Source: Sphingopyxis macrogoltabida (GTDB taxonomy: Bacteria; Pseudomonadota; Alphaproteobacteria; Sphingomonadales; Sphingomonadaceae). Taken from it: DNA of 53,203 bases. A program made the position numbers and the translations under genes. The DNA is taken from NCBI GenBank assembly GCA_003241685.1, contig QFPJ01000018.1:1-53203 (forward strand). The letters are read 5' to 3'. Each line of letters begins with the position of its first letter. The stretch's first letter is position 1. This document shows, piece by piece, positions 1 through 9,021 of the stretch. The notes beneath the pieces are model-generated. The model was not told the origin of the DNA and did no database searches. It worked only from the letters and a program-made list of their open reading frames with translations.

Positions 1-860
1 GCGATCTCGGTGATCAGGTCGCGCGCCGAGCCCGAGATGATCCGCACATCGACCCGGATCATCGTCCGCCCGCCGACCCGCGTAAAGCTCTGGTCGGTCA
101 ATACGCGCAGGATTTTCCCCTGCGTCGTCAGCGGCATGTCGGCGACTTCGTCGAGGAACAAGGTCCCGCCATGCGCCTGTTCCAGAAGCCCGACCCGGAT
201 CGAACCGTCGTCGGATTCGGAACCGAACAGTTCGATTTCGACCGTTTCGGGGTCCATGCGCGCCGACGAAATGACCCGGAAAGGCGCGTTATGGCGGCCG
301 CTCCACCCGTGGAGGACGCGTGCGGCGACCTCCTTGCCGACGCCCGGCGCGCCGGTGATCATCACGCGGCTTCCCGTTCCCGCCACGCGTTTCAGCGTCG
401 CGCGCACATTGTTGATCGCGGCGCTGGTGCCCGTCAATTCATCGGCGGGGCCGGTCTTCTTGCGCAGCTCCTCATATTCGAACTTCAGCCGCTCGCTCTC
501 CGTCGCCCGCGTCACCAGATGCAGCAGATGTTCGGTCTCGAACGGCTTTTCGATGAAATCGAAGGCGCCGCGCCGGATCGCCGCGACCGCCGTATCGAGC
601 CCGCCATGGCCCGAAATCACGATGATCGGCAGGGTCGGATCGAAAGCCTTGATCGCCTCGACCAGCCCCAAGCCGTCGAGCCGCGATCCCTGGAGCCACA
701 CGTCGATCAGCGCCAGCGACGGGCGCCGCTGGCGGATGGCGTCGAGCGCCGCATCGCTGTTGAAGGCGGTACGCGCCTCATAGCCTTCGTCTTCCATGAC
801 GCCGGCCACCAGCTCGCAAATGTCGCGTTCGTCGTCGACGATCAGAATATCAAGCGCCAT
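1..860 (-). CDS. ntrX: NtrX response regulator (3' end outside window)
   Basis: NtrC-family response regulator, partner of the NtrY kinase in nitrogen and redox control. The first 286 residues are present; the gene runs off the left edge. The receiver domain starts MALDILIVDDERD, with the acidic pair near D10 and the phospho-acceptor D53 (LIDVWL). The AAA+ domain follows, with Walker A GAPGVGKE and Walker B GGTLFLDE. The GAFTGA loop that contacts sigma-54 in true NtrC proteins is absent: after ELFG the sequence reads SESDDGSIRVGLLEQ. The nearby NtrC has the intact loop, so NtrX probably does not act as a sigma-54 activator. The ATG at 860 lies inside the end of ntrY (11-base overlap), implying coupled translation. 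The C-terminal DNA-binding part cannot be seen. Confidence 0.95.
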   Translation of the reverse strand, partial: MALDILIVDDERDICELVAGVMEDEGYEARTAFNSDAALDAIRQRRPSLALIDVWLQGSRLDGLGLVEAIKAFDPTLPIIVISGHGGLDTAVAAIRRGAFDFIEKPFETEHLLHLVTRATESERLKFEYEELRKKTGPADELTGTSAAINNVRATLKRVAGTGSRVMITGAPGVGKEVAARVLHGWSGRHNAPFRVISSARMDPETVEIELFGSESDDGSIRVGLLEQAHGGTLFLDEVADMPLTTQGKILRVLTDQSFTRVGGRTMIRVDVRIISGSARDLITEI

Positions 861-3141
861 GGTCTTCTCTGTTCTGGCGATGCCGGACACGGCCCGGCAC
901 CGATTCTCCTTGCGCCCCCACGCTCTCTTCCCCCGTCCCGGCAAGCGGACGCAGCCGCTGCGGATGCAGGGTCAGCGTCACGCACGTCCCCTTTCCGTCC
1001 GGATTGTCGGCGAATTCCAGTTCGCCATAATGTTGTTCGACGATCTTCTTGACGATCGCCAGCCCCAAGCCGGTACCGCCCTGGCGCGTCGTCATATAGG
1101 GTTCGGCGATGGCATCGCGCGCTTCGGGCAGGCCGATGCCGTCGTCGCTGACACGGATGATCATTTCTCCGCCGCGACCGATATCGAGCGCGGCGCGGAC
1201 ATGCCCGGACGGCAGATCGCCATTTTTTTCCCGGCCTTCCTCAATTGCTTCGACAGCGTTCTTTACGATGTTCGTCACGGCTTGCGACAACAGGCGCCGG
1301 TCGCACACCAGCGGTTCGACCTCGTTCGGCACCGTCACGCTGAAATCGATATCGGGTTTGGCGACTTCGAACAGGAACACCGCCTGCTTCAATATATCGC
1401 GCACATCCTCGACCCCGAAGGTCGGCTTGGGCATCCGCGCGAAGCTGGAAAATTCATCGACCATGCGCCGCATGTCGTGAACCTGCCGGATCACGGTGTC
1501 GGTCAGCCGACGAAAGGTCGGCTCGTCCTCGCCGACCTTGCCCGCGAAACGGCGTTGCAGACGTTCGGCGGCGAGCTGGATGGGGGTCAGCGGATTCTTG
1601 ATCTCATGCGCGATACGCCGCGCGACGTCGGACCAGGCGGCGCGGCGCTGGTCGAGCAATTGCTGGGTAATATCTTCGAAACTGAGGACGAAGCCGTCGC
1701 CCTGCGCGACCGCTTTTGCCGCCAATGTCGCGGGCTCGGCATCCTTGCGCGCGAGTTGCACCACCGCCTCGCGCGCGTCGCCGCTGATCAGATGCGCGAG
1801 TTCGGGCGCCACATCGGCGAGCGGCCGTCCGATCATCGCCGACGCCGGTTGCCCGATCAACCGTTCGGCGGCCGCATTGACCAGCAGGATGGTATGTGCG
1901 GTATCGACCGATACGACAGCGGACGAAACGCCGCTCAGCACCGCCTCGATGAAGCTGCGCCGCGTTTCGAGTTGTTCATTGACGCTGACCAGCGCGCCGG
2001 TCTGGCTTTGAATCTGTTCGGTCATGCGGTTGAAGGCGCGCGTGAGCACGGCGATTTCGTCATCCTGCGCCGGCGGCGTGACGCGCACCGACAGGTCGCC
2101 GCTCGCCGCCCGGCGGGTCGCGCCGACCAGCGTCCCGAGCGGCCGGACGATCCGGTCGGCAACGACGATCGCGGCCACGACGGCGAGGGCGAGCAGGAGC
2201 AGCGAGCCAAGATAGAGCGCGCCGTTGAACTGCAACTGCAGAAGCTGCGACCGCTGGAACAGATTGTTGTAATCGGCCAGCACCGTATTGGCGCGAACCG
2301 ATTGCTGGAAACCCGGCACGTTGAAATCGCGCGAGGCATAGACATAGATATTGCTGGCGCCGGGTAGCCGGGTTGCGGCCTCGATGCGGTCGGGTTCCCG
2401 CAGGACCACGACGCTCTCCCCGGCGTTCAGGCGCTGGATCATCGCGGGGGTGAGCCGGTTTTCGGCGGCCCGGTTGTCGGGGTTGATCATCGCCGCCGTG
2501 CGCGCGATGCCATCCTCTCCGATCTCGATGATCGCCGATTCATTCAGACTGCGAACGACGACCTGCTGCAGATAATAGTTCGAAAAATTCGGGTCATCCA
2601 CGTTGGTCCGCGACAGGATGCCGCCCAGATCCTCGGCCATTTTGACCGTGTTGGCGCCGACCTCCCGCTGATTTTCCTGATAATAGCCTTCCGCCAGCCC
2701 GGCGGCATTCTCGAACATGCCGCGCGATCGGTCCGAAAACCAGAAATCGACCCCGAACTGGAACAGCAGCGAGGCGAAGATCACGACCAACAGCGTCGGC
2801 ACCGCCGCGATCAGCGAAAACAACGCCACCAGACGGACGTGCAGCCGCCCGCTGCCCCCGCCCATCGACCGGCTGGCGCGCGCGCGCGCGATACGGCTGC
2901 CGGTCAGGACGATCAGCGCCATGGCCGGAACCAGGTTGGCGACCATGATCGCGGCGACCAGGCCGGGGGTCAGCAGTCGCTCGCTCTGCGCGTCGCCGGT
3001 GACATAGATATAGGTCGCAACGCCGATGCTGATCAGAATCGCCAGCGCATAATATTCGGGTGCGGCAAAGCGCCAGACGCCGACATGCGCGACCGTCCCA
3101 TCGGAATCGCGATCGCCGGTCATTATCTCACTGGTCGCCAT
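850..3141 (-). CDS. ntrY: NtrY sensor histidine kinase
   Basis: Membrane-bound sensor kinase that phosphorylates NtrX. From the N-terminus: hydrophobic segments around YYALAILISIGVATYIYVTG and a following pair, a periplasmic region of about 200 residues, another transmembrane helix (LGSLLLLALAVVAAIVV), a HAMP domain, a PAS domain, the H-box IAHEIKNPLTPIQLAAERLQ, and an ATPase domain with IVKNAVEAIEE, VSDDGIGLPE and GGTGLGLAIV. About 763 residues, normal for NtrY. The start is uncertain: ATG 3141 is used here; ATG 3171 and ATG 3123 (preceded by GTGAGAT) are alternatives. It lies 93 bases after the ntrC stop, a gap that could hold a secondary promoter, and overlaps ntrX. Confidence 0.95.
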   Translation of the reverse strand: MATSEIMTGDRDSDGTVAHVGVWRFAAPEYYALAILISIGVATYIYVTGDAQSERLLTPGLVAAIMVANLVPAMALIVLTGSRIARARASRSMGGGSGRLHVRLVALFSLIAAVPTLLVVIFASLLFQFGVDFWFSDRSRGMFENAAGLAEGYYQENQREVGANTVKMAEDLGGILSRTNVDDPNFSNYYLQQVVVRSLNESAIIEIGEDGIARTAAMINPDNRAAENRLTPAMIQRLNAGESVVVLREPDRIEAATRLPGASNIYVYASRDFNVPGFQQSVRANTVLADYNNLFQRSQLLQLQFNGALYLGSLLLLALAVVAAIVVADRIVRPLGTLVGATRRAASGDLSVRVTPPAQDDEIAVLTRAFNRMTEQIQSQTGALVSVNEQLETRRSFIEAVLSGVSSAVVSVDTAHTILLVNAAAERLIGQPASAMIGRPLADVAPELAHLISGDAREAVVQLARKDAEPATLAAKAVAQGDGFVLSFEDITQQLLDQRRAAWSDVARRIAHEIKNPLTPIQLAAERLQRRFAGKVGEDEPTFRRLTDTVIRQVHDMRRMVDEFSSFARMPKPTFGVEDVRDILKQAVFLFEVAKPDIDFSVTVPNEVEPLVCDRRLLSQAVTNIVKNAVEAIEEGREKNGDLPSGHVRAALDIGRGGEMIIRVSDDGIGLPEARDAIAEPYMTTRQGGTGLGLAIVKKIVEQHYGELEFADNPDGKGTCVTLTLHPQRLRPLAGTGEESVGAQGESVPGRVRHRQNREDHGA

Positions 3142-3234
3142 TGTGGTTTTGCTACGACAATCCTGTTGCATAGAAAACACACAATTTGCGCCGACGCGCC
3201 TGACCGCCTCGTTTCGGCGGCGAGTGCCGTGCCG

Positions 3235-4659
3235 TCATGGCTGCGCCGGATCGATATCCAGCTGTCCCAGCCGCTTGCGCAGCGTGTTGCGATTGATGCC
3301 CAGCCGGCGCGCCGCTTCAAGCTGGTTACCGCGCACGTCGCGCAGCACGCGGCGGAAAAGCGCGGCTTCGACGATCGCCTCCAGCCGTTCGTGAATCGCG
3401 CCATCCTGCTCGGGCGCCGCCATTTCCTCGCGCACCCAGTCGTCGACCGCGCGGGCGATGGTTTCCTCCGGCACCGCGAAGGCCATCTGTTCGCCATTTT
3501 CGCGCAGCACCAGTTCCACATCGCGCGGACCGACGACCGTATCGCGCGACAGCACCGCCAGCCGCTGCACCACATTGCCGAGTTCGCGCACATTGCCCGG
3601 CCAGTCATGGCGTTCGAGCAACTGCATCGCGGCGGGCGAGAATTGCCGGTCGGGAAGGCCGAACGCCCTGCCCGCTTCGACGAAATGGCGGACCAGCGCC
3701 GCGATGTCGCTGCGCCGGTCGCGCAGCGGAGGCAGCGTTACCGGAATGACGTTGAGCCGGTAGAACAGATCCTCGCGGAACCGCCCGTCCGCCACCAATG
3801 TCCGCATGTCGCGGTGCGTCGCGGCGACGACGCGGACGTCGGCCTTCAGCGCCTGACTGCCGCCGACGGTCGAATATTCGTTGCTTTGCAGCACGCGAAG
3901 CAGCCGCGTCTGCGCATCCAGCGGCATGTCGCCGATTTCGTCGAGGAACAGGGTGCCGCCCGCCGCCTGTTCGAACCGGCCCGCGCTGCGGCTGGTGGCG
4001 CCGGTGAAGGCGCCTTTTTCGTGGCCGAACAGTTCCGCTTCGATCAGTTCGCGCGGGATCGCGGCCATGTTGATCGCCACGAACGGCCCCGTGCGCCGCA
4101 GGCCCGTCGCATGGATGGCGCGCGCGACGACTTCCTTGCCAGTGCCCGATTCGCCCAGAATCAGCACGGCGAGATCGTTGGACGCCAGCCGCGCGATCGT
4201 CCGGTACACCGCCTGCATCGCGGGCGCGCGGCCAACCAGGCCATGGCTGTCGGCGGACGTCGCCTCGGGCCGCGCCGCCGCTTCGTCGCCGCCGCGCCGC
4301 AGCGAGGCGCGGACGCTGGCGGTCAGTTCCTCCAGATCGAAGGGTTTGGGCAGATAATCATAACTGCCGATGCCGGTCGCGCGGACCGCGGTGTCGAGCG
4401 TATTCTGCGCCGACAGCACGATCACCGGCACATCGCTTCGCACCCCGGCGCCGGGTAGCGAATCGATACCGTCGCCGTCGGGCAGAACGACATCGGTAAT
4501 GACCAGATCGGGTTGATGATCGGCCAGCCACGCATTGCGTTCGGCGATGCTGCCGACCGCGACCAGCAGGCCGCATTCGTCGACCAGCGTTTCGCGGATG
4601 ATCATCGCGATCGCCGGATCATCCTCGACCAGCAGGATCGTCTTGCCGATCATGGTCAT
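3235..4659 (-). CDS. ntrC: NtrC nitrogen regulator, sigma-54 activator
   Basis: Response regulator of the NtrB/NtrC nitrogen-limitation system, 474 residues. The receiver domain (VEDD at 11-14, phospho-acceptor D56 in VITDVVLP) is followed by the AAA+ domain with Walker A GESGTGKE, an intact GAFTGA loop in EKGAFTGATSRS and Walker B GGTLFLDEIGD. The C-terminus carries the Fis-type helix-turn-helix (NQLEAARRLGINRNTLRKRL). All residues expected of a sigma-54 activator are present. The start at 4659 gives an ATGA overlap with the ntrB stop; a second ATG two codons later is possible. Confidence 0.97.
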   Translation of the reverse strand: MTMIGKTILLVEDDPAIAMIIRETLVDECGLLVAVGSIAERNAWLADHQPDLVITDVVLPDGDGIDSLPGAGVRSDVPVIVLSAQNTLDTAVRATGIGSYDYLPKPFDLEELTASVRASLRRGGDEAAARPEATSADSHGLVGRAPAMQAVYRTIARLASNDLAVLILGESGTGKEVVARAIHATGLRRTGPFVAINMAAIPRELIEAELFGHEKGAFTGATSRSAGRFEQAAGGTLFLDEIGDMPLDAQTRLLRVLQSNEYSTVGGSQALKADVRVVAATHRDMRTLVADGRFREDLFYRLNVIPVTLPPLRDRRSDIAALVRHFVEAGRAFGLPDRQFSPAAMQLLERHDWPGNVRELGNVVQRLAVLSRDTVVGPRDVELVLRENGEQMAFAVPEETIARAVDDWVREEMAAPEQDGAIHERLEAIVEAALFRRVLRDVRGNQLEAARRLGINRNTLRKRLGQLDIDPAQP

Positions 4660-5759
4660 GTCCGCAGTCCCTTGCGGCGGTCGGTGGTCGCGGCGGGCAG
4701 GTGGACGCGGAAGCGCGTCCATTCCCCGTCGCGGACATGCTGCGCGGTGCCGCCCATGTCGCGCGCCAGCTTGGCGACCAGCGACAGGCCGAGCCCCCTG
4801 CCCTCGCGCTTCGTCGTCACGAAGGGGTCGAACAGGTCGCCACGAATATCGGCGGGAACGCCGGGGCCATTGTCGCTGACGCTGACTTCGATCGGCAGCG
4901 CGATCCGCCCGCGCCCGTCGCCATTGTCGATCGACAGGCCGTGACGATAGGCGGTGGCGATCCGCATGACGCCATCGTCGCGGCCCGCGAGCGCCTCGCA
5001 TCCATTGGTGATCAGGTTGAGCAATATCTGCACCATCGCATCATGGTTGCCATGGACCATCGGCAGCGAGGGGTCGAAATCCTCGGCCAGCCGGATGCCG
5101 GGCAATTGCCGCGCGCGCACCGCCTCCATCGCCTGATGGATCGATTGATAGAGGTTGATCGGCTCGCACGCGATCGGCTGTCCGCGCGAAAAATGCTCCA
5201 TCTGGTCGATCAGCGTCGCGATGCGGTCGACCTCCGCGCAGATCAGCGTCGTGAAGCGTTCGCCGCTGGCGTCGGTCTTGCGGGCGAGAAGCTGGGCGGC
5301 GCCCTTGATCCCGGCCAGCGGATTCTTGATTTCATGCGCCAGCATCGATGCCGCCGCCCCCGCCGCGCGGCCCGATCGCCCGATCGCGCCGCCCATCAGT
5401 TCCGCCTCGCTTTGCGACGGCACCAGCGCCAGGATGCGATGCCCGCTGTGGCCATAGGGCACCATCTGCATGTCGACGAAAAGCGCCTTGCGGCCGCCGA
5501 CCGTGATTTCGGTGCGATGCGCGAACAGCGCCGATGTGGCGGGATCGGTCATCCGCTGGCGATAACCGCGGTCCATGCCGATCACGTCATAGACGACGCG
5601 GCCGACCATCGCGCCGCGACTGATGTTGCAAAGCTGTTCGGCGGCGGCGTTGACGAACAACACCACCCCGCCCTTGTCGATCAGCAGCGTGGCCACCGGA
5701 TGCGACTGGATCAGCTCGTCATGATCGAAAGTGGGGATGCTGGACGTCAGCGCGGTCAC
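4656..5759 (-). CDS. ntrB: NtrB nitrogen sensor kinase
   Basis: Cytosolic histidine kinase/phosphatase for NtrC, 367 residues without membrane segments, controlled in related bacteria by PII proteins. An N-terminal PAS domain (about 20-115) precedes the H-box SMLAHEIKNPLAGIKGAAQL with the phosphorylated H142. The ATPase domain shows the N-box LNLITNGCEAL, VSDNGPGVP and GRGLGLSLVAKL. The start is GTG at 5759, overlapping the dusB stop as GTGA, and the end overlaps ntrC as ATGA, so the three proteins should be made in fixed proportion. The dusB-ntrB-ntrC order is the classical alphaproteobacterial nifR3-ntrBC arrangement. Confidence 0.97.
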   Translation of the reverse strand: MTALTSSIPTFDHDELIQSHPVATLLIDKGGVVLFVNAAAEQLCNISRGAMVGRVVYDVIGMDRGYRQRMTDPATSALFAHRTEITVGGRKALFVDMQMVPYGHSGHRILALVPSQSEAELMGGAIGRSGRAAGAAASMLAHEIKNPLAGIKGAAQLLARKTDASGERFTTLICAEVDRIATLIDQMEHFSRGQPIACEPINLYQSIHQAMEAVRARQLPGIRLAEDFDPSLPMVHGNHDAMVQILLNLITNGCEALAGRDDGVMRIATAYRHGLSIDNGDGRGRIALPIEVSVSDNGPGVPADIRGDLFDPFVTTKREGRGLGLSLVAKLARDMGGTAQHVRDGEWTRFRVHLPAATTDRRKGLRT

Positions 5760-6754
5760 GCAGCGGCCCTGGTCAGATGCGGGCCGTAAAAGGCTTCCAG
5801 CGCGTCGAGCACACCCTTGCTGTCCGGAATCTGGTTGACCTTGTTGCGAAACTCGGCCGAACCGTGCAGCCCCTTGACGTACCAGCCCAGATGCTTGCGC
5901 GCCATATTGACCCCGGTCATTTCGCCATAATGGTCGATCATCGCCCGATAATGCGATGTAATGACGTCATATTGTTCGTCGATGCCGGGGTCGGGCCGGT
6001 CGCCCTCGCCGCGCAGCGCCGCCATCACCTGGCCCAACAGCCAGGGCCGGCCATAGGCGCCGCGACCGATCATCACCCCGTCGGCGCCGCTTTGTGCCAG
6101 CGCGGTGCGCGCATCGTCGGCCGAACAGATGTCGCCATTGACGATCACCGGGATCGACACGGCATCCTTGACGGTGCGGACGAAGCCCCAGTCGGCCTCG
6201 CCGCGATACATCTGGTTGCGGGTGCGGCCGTGGACCGTCACCAGCTTCGCACCCAGATCCTCCGCGATATGCGCCAGTTCGGGCGCGTTCAGGCTGTCGT
6301 GGCACCAGCCCATCCGCATCTTGACCGTTACCGGGACCGACACCGCCTCGACGCAGGATTCGATCAGCGCCGCGGCCAGTTTCAGGTCGCGCATCAGCGC
6401 CGATCCCGCATCGCCGTTCGTCACCTTGCGAACCGGACAGCCCATGTTGATGTCGATGATCGACGCGCCGCGATCCTCGTTGAGCTTCGCCGCCTCGCCC
6501 ATTTCATAAGGGGTGCAGCCGACGAGCTGCATCGACACGGGTTCCTCCACCGGGTCCCACGCCGCCTTCTGGATCGACTGGCGCGTTTCGCGGATCGCGG
6601 CCTGGCTCGCGATCATCTCGGTCACGTTGAGGCCCGAGCCGTAATAGCGCACCAGCTTGCGGAACGGCAGGTCGGTGACGCCCGTCATCGGCGCGAGAAT
6701 CACGGGGTCCGCGATGGTGATATTGCCGATCTGGATGGGCCGCAGCGGCGCCAT
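5756..6754 (-). CDS. dusB: tRNA-dihydrouridine synthase DusB (NifR3)
   Basis: FMN-dependent enzyme that reduces uridines to dihydrouridine in the D-loop of tRNAs. The 332 residues cover a TIM-barrel starting MAPLRPIQIGN, with the flavin-site APMTGVTDLPFRKL, the catalytic cysteine C106 in DINMGCPVRKV, and the later VNGDICSADDA and MIGRGAYGRPWL. A longer reading from 6823 exists, but the conserved domain begins right after ATG 6754, which is taken as the start. It is the first gene of the ntr block and divergent from ispDF; the 97-base gap must hold both promoters. No clear Shine-Dalgarno sequence precedes it. Confidence 0.95.
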   Translation of the reverse strand: MAPLRPIQIGNITIADPVILAPMTGVTDLPFRKLVRYYGSGLNVTEMIASQAAIRETRQSIQKAAWDPVEEPVSMQLVGCTPYEMGEAAKLNEDRGASIIDINMGCPVRKVTNGDAGSALMRDLKLAAALIESCVEAVSVPVTVKMRMGWCHDSLNAPELAHIAEDLGAKLVTVHGRTRNQMYRGEADWGFVRTVKDAVSIPVIVNGDICSADDARTALAQSGADGVMIGRGAYGRPWLLGQVMAALRGEGDRPDPGIDEQYDVITSHYRAMIDHYGEMTGVNMARKHLGWYVKGLHGSAEFRNKVNQIPDSKGVLDALEAFYGPHLTRAAA

Positions 6755-6829
6755 TTGGGGGGAACTTTCGTCAAACTGCCTAAAAATTGAGCAGCCCCTA
6801 CACCTTAACCCGCTTTCCCGCAAGCCGAG

Positions 6830-6849
6830 GCTGCGCTAACCGGCGCAGC
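6830..6849. repeat. Inverted repeat just before the ispDF start
   Basis: GCTGCGC and GCGCAGC form a perfect 7-base inverted repeat around TAACCG, ending two bases before the ispDF ATG. No ribosome binding site is visible there. It may be an operator or an RNA hairpin over the start. The CTAACC inside it resembles the -10 elements seen before other genes of this window, but it lies 10 rather than 7 bases from the ATG. Confidence 0.4.
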
Positions 6850-6851
6850 TT

Positions 6852-8033
6852 ATGAACGAGTCCCCGCCCTCTTTGCCGGTGCGCGTCGCGGCCCTCCTAC
6901 TCGCCGGGGGACAGGGTGCGCGAGCGGGGCTGGGCGTGCCCAAGCAGCGCGCGATGCTGGGCGGCCGGCCGGTGCTGCGGTGGAGCCTCGACACGCTGGC
7001 GGCGCATCCCGCGATCAGCGGCGGCGTGCTGGTGGCGGCGGCAGAGGATGCGGCGGCAATCGGCGGGCTTCCCGAAGGCTGGATTCTCGCAGCGCCCGGC
7101 GGCGAACGCCAGCAATCGGTGGCCAACGGGCTCGCCGCGCTCGCCGATTGGGACGACGAGGCAGGGATATTGGTGCATGATTCGGCGCGACCCGGCCTGA
7201 CGGCGGATGTCATCGACCGGCTGCTGGCGGCGCTGGCGGCGGGGGCGGACGCCGCGATCCCGACCCTGCCCGTCCCCGATACGCTGGTCGAGCAGGACGG
7301 ACCGGATACCGGCGACGTCGTCGATCGCGGCCGCCTGGGCCGGGTTCAGACGCCGCAGGCATTCACCCTTGGCCTGTTGCGCCAAGCGCACCGGGATGGA
7401 CCGGGCGAATGCGCGACCGACGATGCACAGCTTGTCCGCCGCCTGGGCGCGCGCGTCGTCGCGGTGCCGGGCGACGCGCGGCTGCACAAACTGACATATG
7501 CCGACGATATGGCGATCCTGTCGGGGCTGCTGGGATTGGGAAAGATGACGCGAACCGCCGTCGGCATGGGCTATGACGTGCATCGTCTGGTGACGGGCAA
7601 ACCGCTGTGGATCGGCGGCATGGAAATCGCGCATAGTCATGGACTTGACGGCCACAGCGATGCCGACGTCGCGCTTCATGCGCTGACCGATGCGCTGCTG
7701 GGCGCGATCGGCGATGGCGACATCGGCGATCATTTTCCGCCCGACGATCCGCAATGGCGCGGCGCTGCTTCGGATCGCTTTCTGGCCTTTGCCGCCGGGC
7801 GCGTCGCCGAGCTGGGCGGACGCATCACCCATGCCGACCTGACGATCATCGCCGAAGCGCCGAAAATCGGCCCACATCGCGGCGCGATCCGCGCGCGCAT
7901 CGCCGACATCCTTGCCATTCCCGCCGACCGGGTTAGTGTGAAGGCGACGACGACCGAGCGGCTGGGCTTTACCGGCCGCCGCGAGGGGATTGCCGCGCAG
8001 GCGGTGGCAACCGTGGAACTTCCGGAGATTTGA
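6852..8033 (+). CDS. ispDF: Bifunctional IspD/IspF isoprenoid enzyme
   Basis: A fusion of two MEP-pathway enzymes, 393 residues. The N-terminal half is 2-C-methyl-D-erythritol 4-phosphate cytidylyltransferase: the CTP-binding LLAGGQGARAGLGVPKQ, then LVHDSARPGLT and RVQTPQAF. The C-terminal half, from about residue 237 (GMGYDVHRL), is 2-C-methyl-D-erythritol 2,4-cyclodiphosphate synthase, with metal ligands D and H in YDVH, the DGHSDADVALHAL stretch, and KATTTERLGFTGR near the end. The product feeds IPP/DMAPP synthesis and so ubiquinone and carotenoids. Such fusions are common in alphaproteobacteria. The gene is followed after 4 bases by pncC. Confidence 0.96.
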   Translation: MNESPPSLPVRVAALLLAGGQGARAGLGVPKQRAMLGGRPVLRWSLDTLAAHPAISGGVLVAAAEDAAAIGGLPEGWILAAPGGERQQSVANGLAALADWDDEAGILVHDSARPGLTADVIDRLLAALAAGADAAIPTLPVPDTLVEQDGPDTGDVVDRGRLGRVQTPQAFTLGLLRQAHRDGPGECATDDAQLVRRLGARVVAVPGDARLHKLTYADDMAILSGLLGLGKMTRTAVGMGYDVHRLVTGKPLWIGGMEIAHSHGLDGHSDADVALHALTDALLGAIGDGDIGDHFPPDDPQWRGAASDRFLAFAAGRVAELGGRITHADLTIIAEAPKIGPHRGAIRARIADILAIPADRVSVKATTTERLGFTGRREGIAAQAVATVELPEI

Positions 8034-8037
8034 AACC

Positions 8038-8592
8038 GTGACCGATGTCGAAACGCGCCAGGCGGCGCGCGAAACCGCGGCCATCGCCGCGCTGGATGCC
8101 AATCGCGCCGCCGGGCGCAAGGTCGCGGTCGCCGAAAGCTGCACCGGCGGCATGGTCGCGGCGGCGCTGACCGATGTCGCGGGCAGCAGCGCGGTTTTTT
8201 CATCGGGATTCGTGACATACTCGGGCGACGCGAAGCAGCGCCAGCTCGACGTGAGCAGCGAGATATTGGAAACCTTCGGCGAGGTGTCGCTGGCGACCGC
8301 CTGGGCGATGGCGACCGGCGCGCTGGCCAACAGCGACGCCGACGTCGCCGTGGCGATCACGGGCATCGCGGGCCCGGGCGGCGGGTCGGAGAAAAAACCC
8401 GTGGGACTGGTCATTTTCGCCCGCGCGCTGCGTGGACAGGACCCGGACGATTATTTTTCGCAGCGCGTCCGGTTCGAGGGCGGCGATCGCGCCGCGATCC
8501 GCCATGCCGCGACTCTGTTCGCGCTCGACCTGCTTCAGCCCGAACGCGACTCGCTGACCGCATCTGACGATATTGCGCTGCCCGCCGCGTAA
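8038..8592 (+). CDS. pncC: CinA C-terminal domain nicotinamide-nucleotide amidase
   Basis: Deamidates nicotinamide mononucleotide to nicotinic acid mononucleotide in NAD salvage. The 184 residues form only the C-terminal CinA domain. Characteristic stretches are KVAVAESCTGGMVAAALTDV, FSSGFVTYSGDAKQRQL and AITGIAGPGGGSEKKPVGLV. The start is GTG at 8038, preceded by GGAG about ten bases upstream and only 4 bases after the ispDF stop, so the two are co-transcribed. The last 58 bases overlap the end of the opposite-strand coq10 gene. Confidence 0.93.
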   Translation: MTDVETRQAARETAAIAALDANRAAGRKVAVAESCTGGMVAAALTDVAGSSAVFSSGFVTYSGDAKQRQLDVSSEILETFGEVSLATAWAMATGALANSDADVAVAITGIAGPGGGSEKKPVGLVIFARALRGQDPDDYFSQRVRFEGGDRAAIRHAATLFALDLLQPERDSLTASDDIALPAA

Positions 8593-9014
8593 AGCGCATC
8601 GGCGCGCGCCTCGAACGCCGCGATCATCCGGCGCAGCGCCTTGTCGAACATCTGACCGGCCAAGGTTTCGAACATGCGATTGCGGAACGAGAAATCGACC
8701 ATGAAGTCGACCCGGCATCCCCCGCCTTCGGCGGGCTGGAAATGCCATTCGTTGCTCAGATGCTTCATCGGGCCGTCGATATAGCTGACGACGACTTCAC
8801 GCGGGCGCTGCTTGTGCACGCGGCACGAGAAGCTTTCGCGCAGCCCCTTGAACCCGACGATCATGTCGGCAACCGCTTCTTCGTCGGTGTCGCTGCGGAC
8901 GCGCAGGGCGACGACCCACGGCAGGAATTCGGGGTAGCGCGCGATGTCGGTCACCAGCGCGAACATCTGTTCGTCGCTATAGGGCAGTTCGCGCGTTTCG
9001 TGGTGCCTCGGCAA
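8535..9014 (-). CDS. COQ10/RatA-type ubiquinone-binding START-domain protein
   Basis: A 159-residue polyketide-cyclase/START-like protein of the COQ10 family, thought to bind ubiquinone and support its use in respiration. RatA, described as a toxin in E. coli, belongs to the same family. Recognisable are RELPYSDEQMFALVTDIARY, EFLPWV near the N-terminus and VDFMVDFSFRNRMFETLAG near the C-terminus. I choose a TTG start at 9014 because GAGG lies five bases before it and the domain begins at once; longer readings would run into lipA. It follows the lipA stop by 7 bases. Its 3' end overlaps pncC by 58 bases. Confidence 0.88.
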   Translation of the reverse strand: MPRHHETRELPYSDEQMFALVTDIARYPEFLPWVVALRVRSDTDEEAVADMIVGFKGLRESFSCRVHKQRPREVVVSYIDGPMKHLSNEWHFQPAEGGGCRVDFMVDFSFRNRMFETLAGQMFDKALRRMIAAFEARADALYAAGSAISSDAVSESRSG

Positions 9015-9021
9015 CGGCGCC

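Noticed and set aside
796..2367. Long open frame of 523 codons on the plus strand, antisense to ntrY
   Set aside because: High-GC coding DNA gives long antisense frames; the minus strand encodes a complete NtrY with all kinase motifs.
3142..3234. Sigma-54 (-24/-12) promoter between ntrC and ntrY
   Set aside because: No TGGC-N8-TTGC pattern was found in the gap; only weak sigma-70-like elements.
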